Shown here: positions 10,681 through 20,826 of the stretch, piece by piece
How positions within the stretch are numbered: position 1 is the first letter of the stretch
Layout of the letters: every line of letters begins with the position of its first letter
Origin: Tricholomella constricta
Lineage: Eukaryota > Basidiomycota > Agaricomycetes > Agaricales > Lyophyllaceae
Reading direction: 5' to 3'
NCBI GenBank assembly: GCA_013368375.1
Contig: JAACJP010000037.1
Coordinates: 186,001-250,000 of the forward strand
Length of the DNA: 64,000 nucleotides
The notes under the pieces: generated by a model
Seen by the model: the letters and a program-made list of their open reading frames with translations, nothing else
Database searches by the model: none
Told to the model about the DNA's origin: nothing
Made by a program: the position numbers and the translations under genes

Positions 10681-10850
10681 CAGCATTTCGGCCATTCTTG
10701 CTTTTGTATCTTGGTCTTTGGTGCAGCTTTCTTATGTGTCTTGATCTTTGTTACCACCTTCTTTGACATCTTTGTCTTCCACACTCTATGTCAGCACATC
10801 TTTAACGGTCTTTTATTTCATTCTTTGGGTTTTTTGGTTTGTCTCCATGT
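10681..10850. repeat. Left terminal and subterminal repeats of the Plavaka element
   Basis: After the terminal CAGCATTTC come at least six TCTTTG-like motifs within about 150 bp, downstream of the transposase stop. Such arrays are usual transposase binding regions in CACTA-like elements. Confidence 0.65.
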
Positions 10851-10897
10851 AAGAATTAAATATGCTTTGCTAGAAATGTAACCAGACAGAATGTCAA

Positions 10898-13800
10898 CTA
10901 AAATGCAATTTCGTGACTGTGGTGATCGATGTACTTGTTAACGTAGAATGCTGAGAAAGCATTAAGAGTGTCGGAGAATGTAAGAGTTCGAGGGATACGC
11001 TCATGTCCCGCTCTGCCCATTAAATGAGCCCCGCGAAGTATACTATCCAAGTGAATGACCGACATGATACGATTCCCTGTTAGGTCAAAGTCCGGCTCGA
11101 CCATCCACATGCCAGTGTCAGGACATGGATCTTCTCCAATGGCAGAGAACCACGAGACGAGGGCACAAGGGAATAGCACACTCTGATGGCGGATGGAAAA
11201 GAAGAGATGAACTCGCGCGGCGTGCATGCCTCGGAAGCCAGGTATATTGGGATCATTGTTGACGAAGACACAGTCCCGCCGTTCAAGACCCCCTCTCCAA
11301 CAATCAGTCGACCTAATTCGCTCACGGAGCATTCCTTTTGTCCCTGAAAGGTCGCTCGGCGCATAGAAAGTCGAGATGGCAGAGGGGAAAACACGGACTT
11401 TGCCTTTGTACCGAGGGCATGCATCAAGGGGGATGTCATCTACAAGGAGGTCGAGCTCGGGATGGGTTTGCTCATACAGGAAACGGGACACGAGAGCAGG
11501 CAGTTGGGGAAGATTGAGGTGTCGACTGAGTGCCGGCAGCTCGCGAGGAAGGCCTGAGACTACAGATACAAATTAGTGAAGATACAATAAGAAAAAGATC
11601 TACACGCACCAGCTTTGGATGCTAATTTGACCTCCGCTAAGACATGTCCATCCACTGCCCCTCCGTCATCGTCCTCGGTGTCTCTGGCTCTGGCTCTCTG
11701 CACTATGGCATCGTCGACCACGGCATCAGGTGGCCCAAACAGTGAACCGGCTAGCATTCCGAGTGATTGAAAATTAACGTGCGCTGCTGCGAGTTTGTCC
11801 TGCCGCTGGTTGATGACAAGCATCTGCCCGAGTGCCGTCTCCCGATCCCGATTAGTGCGTCGATAGGGCTTCTTTACAGTCTTGATGTGCTTGGATTCGG
11901 TTATCGATGAACAAAGTCCATTGGGTGCTCCGAACTCCCGAATTAAAGTGGTGTAATGAACCATCGAGTGTTGGCGGGGCAGAGAAAAGCCATCGGGTCG
12001 GACTCCCTCCTGTTCAAAAATTGTTCGCTCCCGGTGGAAGCGTTCGACAAGTTCATCGAGCTTCTGCAAGTCATTCTCGTCAAGAACCTCGCGTCGGACC
12101 AGGTAGCAGAACTCCGTAAATGTGCTCAAAGCACGGACCATCTGTCGGGGAACGTGTCCCGCAATTGCAGGCAAATAGACCTAGATGTACTCTCATTCAA
12201 AATGTATATTGTAATTAGGACAATAAATACCTTCATCAGTGCTTTCGAATCATCGCCTGTCCACTGTTTGAACCCGCGGCCCTCCGGAAAGCGTCGAACA
12301 CCAGGAAATGGCGGAGCAGCTGCAATTCTTCCAAAGACAATCAATTTCATGTCGACCATCAAAAGAAAATGCCCACCTTCGATCGATGTCAGCAAGAATC
12401 TTCTTCGCTTCCGCCGCAGTGTGCGCGAGCTTGATGTAGTCTTCCACCCATGTAACAAGATGGTCTTTGAATATGCCTTTAATAATTTGATGGAGGAGGT
12501 CGAGAGCAATGAGCTCGTGAATGTCAGCAAAGGGAAAGGAGTGAGTGAACGGCTGCAGGACATACATGTTTCAGTTTATTGGTAAAGCTGTATAAAGATG
12601 TCTTACCATGAGATCAGAAACTATTCCGTATTGCTCCCATAGTGTCTTCGCATCGAGCGCAGCTATTGCGGCAAGTGTCAGCTTATGTGACCGTCGACCA
12701 CCCTTACCGTCGAGGTTGTTGGATGGGGCCGTACAGCTGCAAGCATAATGTCAATCCAATCTCGGATGACAAGTAATGAGTCAAGGTACATACCGTGGAC
12801 ACCAGCCCTGCACAATGCAGGTCAGAAGCGCCTGTTCGGGATAATCAGCGATGTACGGGCCCAGCCCATAGATGGTGTTCCGATAGTAGCCGTCGCCGTA
12901 ATGCACAAGCTCAGGTTTCTCCATATACGGACGTAGCGACTTGAAAATTTCGATGAGAGATCCATGAAACAGACTGCGTCGAAATTTGCGAAATTCGACG
13001 GAGTCTTGGTGCTCGCGGTCCGCTGTAAAGAATGGTTCTCAGTATGATTATATCGTCGATGAAGGCTGATGAGATACTTTTCGGTATGGCCAGAAAGCCA
13101 ATAAGTGTCAGAGCATTTCGATGTGCCCGTCGGACATTATTATGGACTAAGCCATTGGACATGTAGAGGGGATAGTATTCATTGTGCCCTGTGGCTACCG
13201 AAACTGTAGTCTTGTCACTACCTAAAATAATCGGACAGAATGTTGCGTCATGATTGTCTGGGTCCTCGGCCAGCTTATCCTGTTGTTCTCTTAAAAATAG
13301 ATATCTGAAGAAGATGACATTGACTTACCGCATGACGCCATGCCCATTCACTTGACATGAGATTTTGGTAGCGTCGTGTTCCCTCCTTATCGAAAACTTT
13401 CTTCGAAGCATAGTCCATCTCGTCAACGAAGTCCGGATTTCCCAGCTGTTCATGTAAAACTTCTAGAGGGTCGCGAAAATATACCGGATAAGCTTTTGTC
13501 TTCCATGGCTCCGGCTCGCCTTCTCCAAGGTCACCAGAATATTGTACAGTAAATGAGGACCATCGCACCCCACCGAGCTCAATACTATCAATAGTCTCAT
13601 GCATGTCCTCAGCACTTGCGAACGGAGGATCCTCTCCAGTGATGGCGGCCCAGCATTGGAAAAGCTCGTCGAGTGCTCCCTGGCTCATCCCGCTGCGCAT
13701 ATAGAGTAGCTTTGACAGCTCGAATGCGGCTCTGCTCGTGAAAGGTGCAAAGTCTTCTGGGTTGTGAGGTGCAGGGGCTGGAGGTGGCTGATTCGGTGTT

Positions 13801-14179
13801 AAGAGTGTCCCACGTGCATCGCGAGGGCGGCCTAGAGACATGTGGGTAAGCAAAGAACATCGAGTTTGTAGCTAATCAAATAATTACCATTGAGATAAGG
13901 GTGAGTGTATACCGTCTCCTCTGTTCGAGAAGTTGCGCCATCTGTTCTTACTGCTGGTTGAGTGGGACGATGAGGAGAAGCGAATTCTGGTTGATTTTTG
14001 TCAAAGGGCAGTGGTGAGGGTGTTCGAAAGTGGGGAGAAGGGAACCGAAGTTGTCGCAGGCGCTCGTTCGAACGGTGAATCCTGCGGTGATTGCTGAGGC
14101 CAGCACGCGAGCTGAAGCATTGGCGACAAGTGGGGCAGAGAATGTCCTTTGCTTTGAACGACTTCGAAATGCGGGCCAT
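10898..14179 (-). CDS. Plavaka-family transposase
   Basis: The proposed nine exons on the minus strand are 14179-13888, 13831-13329, 13279-13078, 13022-12794, 12736-12607, 12552-12377, 12327-12231, 12180-11610 and 11559-10898. They join in frame to 953 aa with no stop, and all introns are 48-57 bp. The N-terminus has a classical C2H2 finger (C15, C18, H31, H35). The core carries family signatures I recognise: HPYLNGRPRDARG, IILGSDKTTVSVATGHNEYY, NNVRRAHRNAL, YGLGPYIADYPEQALL, DIHELIALDLLHQIIKG, RRFPEGRGFKQWTGDDSK and GAPNGLCSSITESKH. Plavaka enzymes belong to the KDZ/CACTA-like DDE transposases. I cannot assign the catalytic triad with certainty; the Asp of GSDKT is a candidate. The uninterrupted frame suggests recent activity. 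Confidence 0.92.
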
Positions 14180-14316
14180 TGAGAAGTGATTCGGAATAAA
14201 AATTTACATAGTTCCGGTGGCTGCAATTCGAAATTTGCAAATTGCGCCCAAGTCGATCACAACAAACACACCTTGACGACCAACAAAAGCCCCCCATCTC
14301 CACTTTTGCTCACTGT
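14180..14316. promoter_or_regulatory. Divergent promoter region of the Plavaka gene pair
   Basis: Only 137 bp separate the start codons of the two head-to-head genes, so one short region must drive both. No clear TATA box was identified. Confidence 0.5.
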
Positions 14317-16802
14317 ATGCCTCCTCACAAGAAATTCCACACTCCTGATATGGACTCCTCGGTCCCTACGATTGCTCCGATGCTGGTCATCAAGACACGA
14401 TCGAAAAACAAAAATGTTCGTCCAGGCGTTGCAGCAGGGGTTGCTCCGGGAAAACGTCGCTCTGCACAAGAAATGAAGTCAGCACGCGAACAAGAAGCCC
14501 GAAAGAGGATAGAAGAGGAAGAACATCAGAAGAATTTAATTCAAGAAGTAGCAGACATCGAGGACGACATGCATAAGGAAGACGAGGGGCGAAAGCGAGC
14601 TGCCCGTGCAGGTCCGCCAACCAGAAAAAAAGCCAGAGAGAATACTATAGAAAGAAAAAGCCAGGGTAAGCACTGCGGAACTACTGTTCAATGATCACTC
14701 TTACCATTTTTTAGATACCCTTATGGCGGCTAGCACTACAAATACACCGAGAGGTAAGAGACGCAAAATTTGATGTCTACGAAAGGTAGCAACAGATAGT
14801 TTGTGATACTCACTATCACGTCAGCGGCAAGTCAACAATCTGACGAGGTCAACGGCAACCAAGTGACCGCCGACAACAGTTTCAACAAAGGTTAGAGCCT
14901 TGACTGCCTCTCTGAGATGTTTGAAGTCCCTCACCACCATACTTTTAGCTGGCCATGATACTGATATTGCTGGTGCTTTGAGGCGTAGTCAGCGATCGCG
15001 TGAGGTGACACCTGAAGAATGTGATGAAAGTGAGCGATAGACTGCTTTATTTAGTTGGACCAAAAGGCTGACTTTTGGTGGAAAGACGTACTGGATGAGG
15101 ATAACGAAGCTGCGGATGATATGAAGGACAAGGAATACATCGAGAGTGAGGACGAAGACGACGACGAGCAAGTGGACAACAATGTTGAGCGCGGGAAGAA
15201 GAAGCAGTCCAGAACCAAATTGGGACGTGCTGATATCACTGCCGTGCGGGAAACCATTCCTGCACTGGGCACACCCGCCATCGGAAACAAGCGTAAAGTT
15301 AGCCTCTCGGACACACCCAGGTCTGTACTTACAGTGTTATGTGTTCTTTCATGCCTCACGCTCAGAGTTTCTCGGACAGTGAGAAGACCAAAAAGTTGAA
15401 ACCCACAGTTCCGTCTGGACTCCTCCACGTGAAGCACTGGAACGCAACACCCAAGGCCACGCCGTCGAAGTCAACAACATTTTCGCAAACCGCTGTCAGC
15501 AACGAGTCCAATGTTCAATATGGTGGTATGCTCAATGATGGGATGGATGATGAACTTGAAAGGCCGGTCAATAAATTCAAGCAGATGGCTGTTGGGACTG
15601 CTTTTCCGGTACAATATCATTCAGAATTTGTATAACCTCTGACCTTAATTTATCTACAGCCAATGATCAAGATCGAGCGGTTGAATACTACTCCGACCAT
15701 TACCAAGAAGGCTCAGCGTGGAGGAGCCGAAAAATGGACTCTCAAGCACCTGCCTTCAGGGACCGAAGCTGCCTTCAGTGCCCTCGTCGTATCTCTGGCC
15801 CGCAAAAAGGTTGGTAGCCGTGAAGGAGACCCCTGGGAGACGCTTGCTACGGAAGATATTCAATACATCGTGGATACCGTTTTTGGAGTAGGCGAGCATG
15901 AGGTAGAAGACGACGATGTCTGGTGTGGCTTAGTGCGTGTGGCTTTTGATTTACCCTATTCTGCTCTCAATCGTCCTTTCTCCAGGTCAGCTATCGTCTC
16001 AATAATTGGCGTCATGTCTTTGGCTCAACTGCTGCAAAAGTTGTCGAGCAGTACATCAAAGGCAATCCTGACCACTTCCCCGACGAAGACACTATTCAAG
16101 ATACGGTATTGTACATGCTCGAGGCGCCGGAAGGGGAGAAAACGAAGCCGTTTCACTGGAAGGTATGGGATCAAGATGAGGATGGAGGAGTCCGAAAAAA
16201 GGTGAGTGATCTTCTCGCTACCTCGACTAGTAGTATGCATATCTAACAGCCATCTTTTCCCTCCGTTAAAGGGTCGATTCCAGTCATCACTTATCCTTTG
16301 CACCCTCGCGCTCGCGCACTATCAAGAAATCGACGAGTATCCAGGAGTAGCAGACGACAAACCATCGGCAGCTTTAATTCTCGCGATTCAAGCGGTAAGC
16401 TTCATATCAAATATACCATTTGATCAGTTTATTAACATTGCCTATTTCAAGGTTGAACATGCACTCGGTGGTTGGAAAACCGGTACGCTCTCCAAGCTAG
16501 AACCATTCTCGGGAGCAAAATATGGCGACAGCTTTGAACGTGGCGCTCCTTCAAGCTCCAAGGGCAAATCTAAGGCAAAATTCAACAATCGGGCGACGCA
16601 GTACTTGCCCACCATCAAGAATTTCGACGACAGAAAATGGGAAGACATTTTTGCGACTGTTAGGGAATTTCTCGACAATCAGGCATCGAAGAAGAAGAAG
16701 AAGGGAAAGTTCGCTGAGCGCAAGCGCGCTGCATCATCTGATGGTGATATAGATGACATCGAGGTTCCCGCAGAATATGTACTAGAATCTGATGAGGATT
16801 GA
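14317..16802 (+). CDS. Plavaka-associated second protein, function unknown
   Basis: The proposed ten exons are 14317-14665, 14715-14753, 14825-14890, 14949-15029, 15086-15320, 15368-15608, 15660-15932, 15986-16201, 16272-16394 and 16452-16802. They encode 657 aa in one frame. The protein opens MPPHKKFHTPDMDSSVP. It has a charged Glu/Lys/Arg coiled-coil-like region (residues about 50-110) and an acidic stretch SEDEDDDEQ. The C-terminal half is more conserved in character: PMIKIERLN, WTLKHLPSGTEAAF, SYRLNNWRHVFGSTAAKVV, GRFQSSLILCTLALAHYQEID, AIQAVEHALGGW, FNNRATQYLPTIKNF. I recall this protein type as widespread in agaricomycete genomes without an assigned function. Its place beside the transposase within the same termini implies a role in transposition, as with accessory proteins of CACTA elements. 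The small early exons are the least certain. Confidence 0.82.
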
Positions 16803-16859
16803 GGGTATGAGGTTCAATAGTGGCGTAGGCGAATCAATTCTAATATATATTTTCATTGC

Positions 16860-17090
16860 TTCATATTGCGTTGCAAAGATGTTCGTCAAGACGGGACATG
16901 GGCTCTTGTCAAAGACCGTGACCATCTTTGAAAGATGATTCATATCTTTGAAAGACTGTTTCGTCTTTCAAAGACTTGTGACGCTGCGTTGCAAAGATAA
17001 GGCAGCTTTTGCGTCTTCTGCAGCTTCGGTATCTTTGCCATCTTCTCAAAGACACCAAAGCGGTCCAAAGATGGACCTGCTGAAATGCTG
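16860..17090. repeat. Right subterminal and terminal repeats of the Plavaka element
   Basis: More than ten CAAAGA/TCTTTG motifs in both orientations lie between the partner gene and the GAAATGCTG terminus, mirroring the left end. Confidence 0.65.
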
Positions 17091-18550
17091 ATTCGGACGG
17101 GCTAGGGGTTTACGGACTAAGGCGATAGCGATGGAGACTATGCAGTTGACCTCTAACAATCTGCGGACACGGTGAGCAAACCGCGACGAATGACCTTCCG
17201 GCGTATGTAAAATGATATGTGACAAAGTTCTTACCAGGTGCTTACTTTCATTATCATGAATTCAGGAACCTCCGGCCGGACCGATGGGCTGCGACTGTCC
17301 GAATTGTGGGCGCTTGGGGCAAGCTTGGGGCGAGGGAACATCCATTCAACCTATGTAATTCGATCTTGAAGCAACTTCGTGACCTTTTACATATTAAGTT
17401 AAAGCAAGGACACTTTTGATCGGGTGCTTGGCTTGATTTTGGACCCTTCAGCATTGTATGACTCCATTTTACACCCACGAAATCACGGTCGACGCCCACA
17501 ACATCAGAATCGCCCTGTTTTCTCAAGGTAATGACGACTACGCTGTGTTTTCGAATGACTCCGAGACCTGACTGCGAGACCTGATTCTGGCATTCCCAGG
17601 AAACAAATGAACTAACCGCACATTCCCTGTTTAAAAGACCTGCGGCTCGTTCACTGTCTGGCAACACAACAGTACACACTCTGTTTCCTTTCTTCTTTTT
17701 TGCGTCCTGATGAACTTTTCGGAGACCCTCGGCACGCTTAAGGCTGCAATCACCCAGAAACCGCCGTTTTGTACAGGCACTGTTCCCCTTGCCGGCAACG
17801 ATGCTAACCTCTTCTATCGACAAGGAGAGAATTCGGCGTAAGTGGATTTTACATGCGTCGGGCGTTTCGCATTGAAACTTATACCGGCTTTTCAGATGGA
17901 TTGACTTGTCCCAGGCGACCGAGAGCAAACTCGAGGCCCTCTCTGCGGCCTGTGAGCCTGCCACGTTTGGTTTAGATCAACTCGACGTCCTCGACGAATC
18001 CTATCGCAAGGCAGGAAAAATGGATACTGTAAACTTTGCGACGAATTTCGACATTGACAAGTTGCGAATTGTGGATTACTGCGCGAACAGCTCTTGAACG
18101 GCGCCGACGAGGGTAAGATACTCAAAGCCGAGTTGTACAAGCTGAACGTATACAGTGAGCGAGGTCCTCTATATATATATGCTTTAAACAAGCCTCACGC
18201 CTTTATTCAGTGAAGGACTCTTTCTTCAAGACCCATAAGGATACCCCTCGCGGTGACACAATGTTTGGGTCTCTCGTCGTTGCCTTCCCCACATCTCACG
18301 AGGGCGGCGCTCTGGTGCTTCGCCACGATGACCAGGAATGGACTTTTGACTCGGCCTCGCTCACTCGCGAGCAGGCCGAACCCTCCGTAGCGTATATCGC
18401 TTTCTTCAGCGACATCGACCACGAGGTCACCCTCGTCACCTCCGGCTACCGGGTTACATTGACTTACAACCTTTATCTCGGGAACAAGACCTCGCAAGAG
18501 AATCTCCCTTCGTCCATCACACCTGTCGTCCCCGACGATCACCGCCTCCA

Positions 18551-18563
18551 TACCGCACTGTCT
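18551..18563. other. Target-site duplication of the LINE, left copy
   Basis: TACCGCACTGTCT is repeated at 27099-27111 on the far side of the LINE, where the oxygenase sequence resumes. Confidence 0.9.
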
Positions 18564-20407
18564 TTTTTTTTTGTTTTTTTTTTTTTTAACATCCATATTA
18601 TTATCGACCTGCGGGCTTCGCCCATGTCGGTCGTTACAAAATAGTACACTACAAACAGGGAGGCACCCCTTGCCTCCCTTTTCCTGCACCTGCTGGGATC
18701 GATTGGTCACATCGACGGGCCATCTCGACGCCCCCCGACGGCCCGAAGTCCCAAGGGGACCCCGCTTTGATCGTCTGCCCTTACGAGTGAGGTGTACCGC
18801 GCCTATCCTTCGGGTCTTATCTACGTCGTGTGTGTGATCGACAGTGTGCTCGGCCCCCGAGGGGGTCATGCACGGGTAGGCAAACCGCAAATACGGTAGC
18901 TGCAGGAGAGAAGATGTAAGTATAATTCCCTGGGCGACCAAGCGGTCCCCATTTCGGGTACCCCGTCCCCTCCTTATCCTGCCCTTTGCGCCTATCCGAG
19001 AGCGAGCGAGAGAAATGAGGTTGAGTGTCAGGGTGTGGCGTTGGGATCCCCGCCACCGCCCCAGTCGAGATCGTGGATGCCTTCGTCATCTGCTTGTGGA
19101 GGGTCATCGCGGTCGTCAATGAGATTGGAGGGAGAAACATCACCGAATATCAGTGTCAGTCGTCCGGTGTCCGCGACGTATTGTAGCAACACTATCAACC
19201 CATCCCTCGTACCGAAGAGCGCTTCGGTTGAGTGCGAGTCGCGGCCGATGGCAGCAAAGCGGTCATGTCTTGCATCGTTATAGTGCCGACAGTCGTGAAT
19301 GAGGTGTCGCACCGTTTCCTCCTGCCTGCAATGGGGGCAATAGGGGTCGTCGACAACCTGCAGACGGTGAAGGTGCTTGTTGAGTGGCGCGTGACCCGTG
19401 CGGAGCTGAATGGTGAGGCTGAATTGCTTTCGCGTGAGGCCCCTGGTGACGTGATGGAAACCCTGGAAGGGGAAGCTGTCCTCGAAGATGTCGTATTTGC
19501 GGAACCTCGGGGAGCGACTCCATCTCTCCTTCCATTCTGCTCTAAGCCTCGCGTTGTGCACTTGTTTAAGTGCCGAGATACTCGCCGGGAGGCCGTCACG
19601 GAGGTAAGAAGGGAGATCCTTGCGGCGACTGGAGAGGCCACCTGCAGCCGCCTTTGCTGCTTTGTCCACTGCTTCATTGCCGTCAGCACCCGAGTGACCG
19701 GAAATCCATGCTATGGTCAGTGAGAAGGCTGGTCTTGCACGCTCTTTGCGGGCAAGTCGTCGGGCCTGCGCGTGAATTGCGTCAAAGTGGTAGTGACTCT
19801 GACGTTGACGGTAGATGTGCGTTGATTGAATGACCCCTTGGTTGTCCAGGGCGACAGTCGACTTTTGTGGGAGCACCGCTCGTGTGAGGAGATGGAGTCC
19901 GAGTGCGACACCCACCGCCTCCGCTTCGAACGTTGTATTCCGGGTGAGTGGGCCAAGGTGGTAGTGTAGCATCTTCAGCCGTGCGTTACCTTTATAGAGC
20001 ACAGCGGCCGCACCGGCCTGACCTCTGTAACCGGAGCCGTCAGTATATACTCGGATGTGCGCATTGTTCACAGCATCATCGTCGAGTGATTCCTGCCGAG
20101 TTTCCGCTATGTAGGTGGAGAAGGGGCGCTGGTATGTAGGTAGCTGGCGGACTGGGTCTATCGTCTCGATGTCATCTGGGTTGAGACGGAAGAGGCTCGC
20201 TAAATTGTGAAGGGGTGACCGATGTCTGCGTACGTCGTGCGTTACGCACCAGCGTATTCGCTTGTGTAGCGGGTGCGCTGCTGGGAGCGCCGCGATACGC
20301 ATTGCGGCCCGGTGACAGATCTTTTGGAGCTGTAGGTCAACTGGCATGAGTTTCGCGTGTACCTCAAGGGCGTCGGTGGGGGACGATCTCATTGCTCCAG
20401 TGATAGC

Positions 20408-20679
20408 TGTTGGCCCGGTGGTTATTCTCATCGCTTACTTCATCATTCGCACGTGACTTCCGATGCCTTTTGCTTCCGTTTCTGCGTCCGCATCCTCAGT
20501 CGTCTCTTTTCTCTACTACGACGCTGAGGATGTAAGTCTTATCTCCAGTCACTATTATCTTTCCTTCTTACTGATAGACTTGTAGTTTTACTTGTCTTAT
20601 TCTAGGTATATCAATATAGTCGTCTCTTTTCTCTACTACGACGCTGAGGATTTTTACTTGTCTTATTCTAGGGCCATCA
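20408..20679 (+). repeat. 5' LTR of copia 1
   Basis: It starts TGTTGGCCC and ends GGGCCATCA. An internal segment (CTCTACTACGACGCTGAGGA) occurs twice. Confidence 0.95.
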
Positions 20680-20697
20680 GGTTATGGGCCCCGCCTA
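20680..20697 (+). promoter_or_regulatory. Primer binding site of copia 1
   Basis: GGTTATGGGCCCCGCC directly follows the 5' LTR. Its complement resembles the anticodon stem-loop of initiator tRNA-Met (GGGCCCAUAACC), as in copia-type half-tRNA priming. It does not resemble a tRNA 3' end. Confidence 0.55.
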
Positions 20698-20826
20698 GGA
20701 ATTGGACTCAAATTCGATTGCAGCGTTTCCAGGGACCTCGGCGACTCACTTTTTGGATCGTGTAGATTCATTTTTCCGCATATAGTCACCCCGATCCATC
20801 AAGATCGGGCTTTTGACTCCGCGACG

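Larger units (their letters stand above)
10681..17090. mobile_element. Plavaka-type DNA transposon, two genes, apparently complete
   Basis: The ends are inverted. The left end reads CAGCATTTCGGC and the right end, reverse-complemented, reads CAGCATTTCAGC. Both run into subterminal regions packed with TCTTTG/CAAAGA motifs. AT flanks both termini, which could be a 2-bp target duplication or part of the repeat. The element carries a transposase on the minus strand and a partner gene on the plus strand. Both assemble into complete reading frames. The paralogous P3 locus lacks this insertion at the matching position, which supports the boundaries. Confidence 0.8.

Noticed and set aside
12322..12376. 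Acceptor at 12320 for the sixth transposase intron
   Set aside because: That site puts the next exon out of frame; the AG at 12328 gives DRRIAAAPPFPGVRRFPEG as expected for the family.
10675..17096. A 3-bp target duplication for the Plavaka element
   Set aside because: Trinucleotides next to the termini do not match; only AT on both sides is possible, and it may be part of the inverted repeat.
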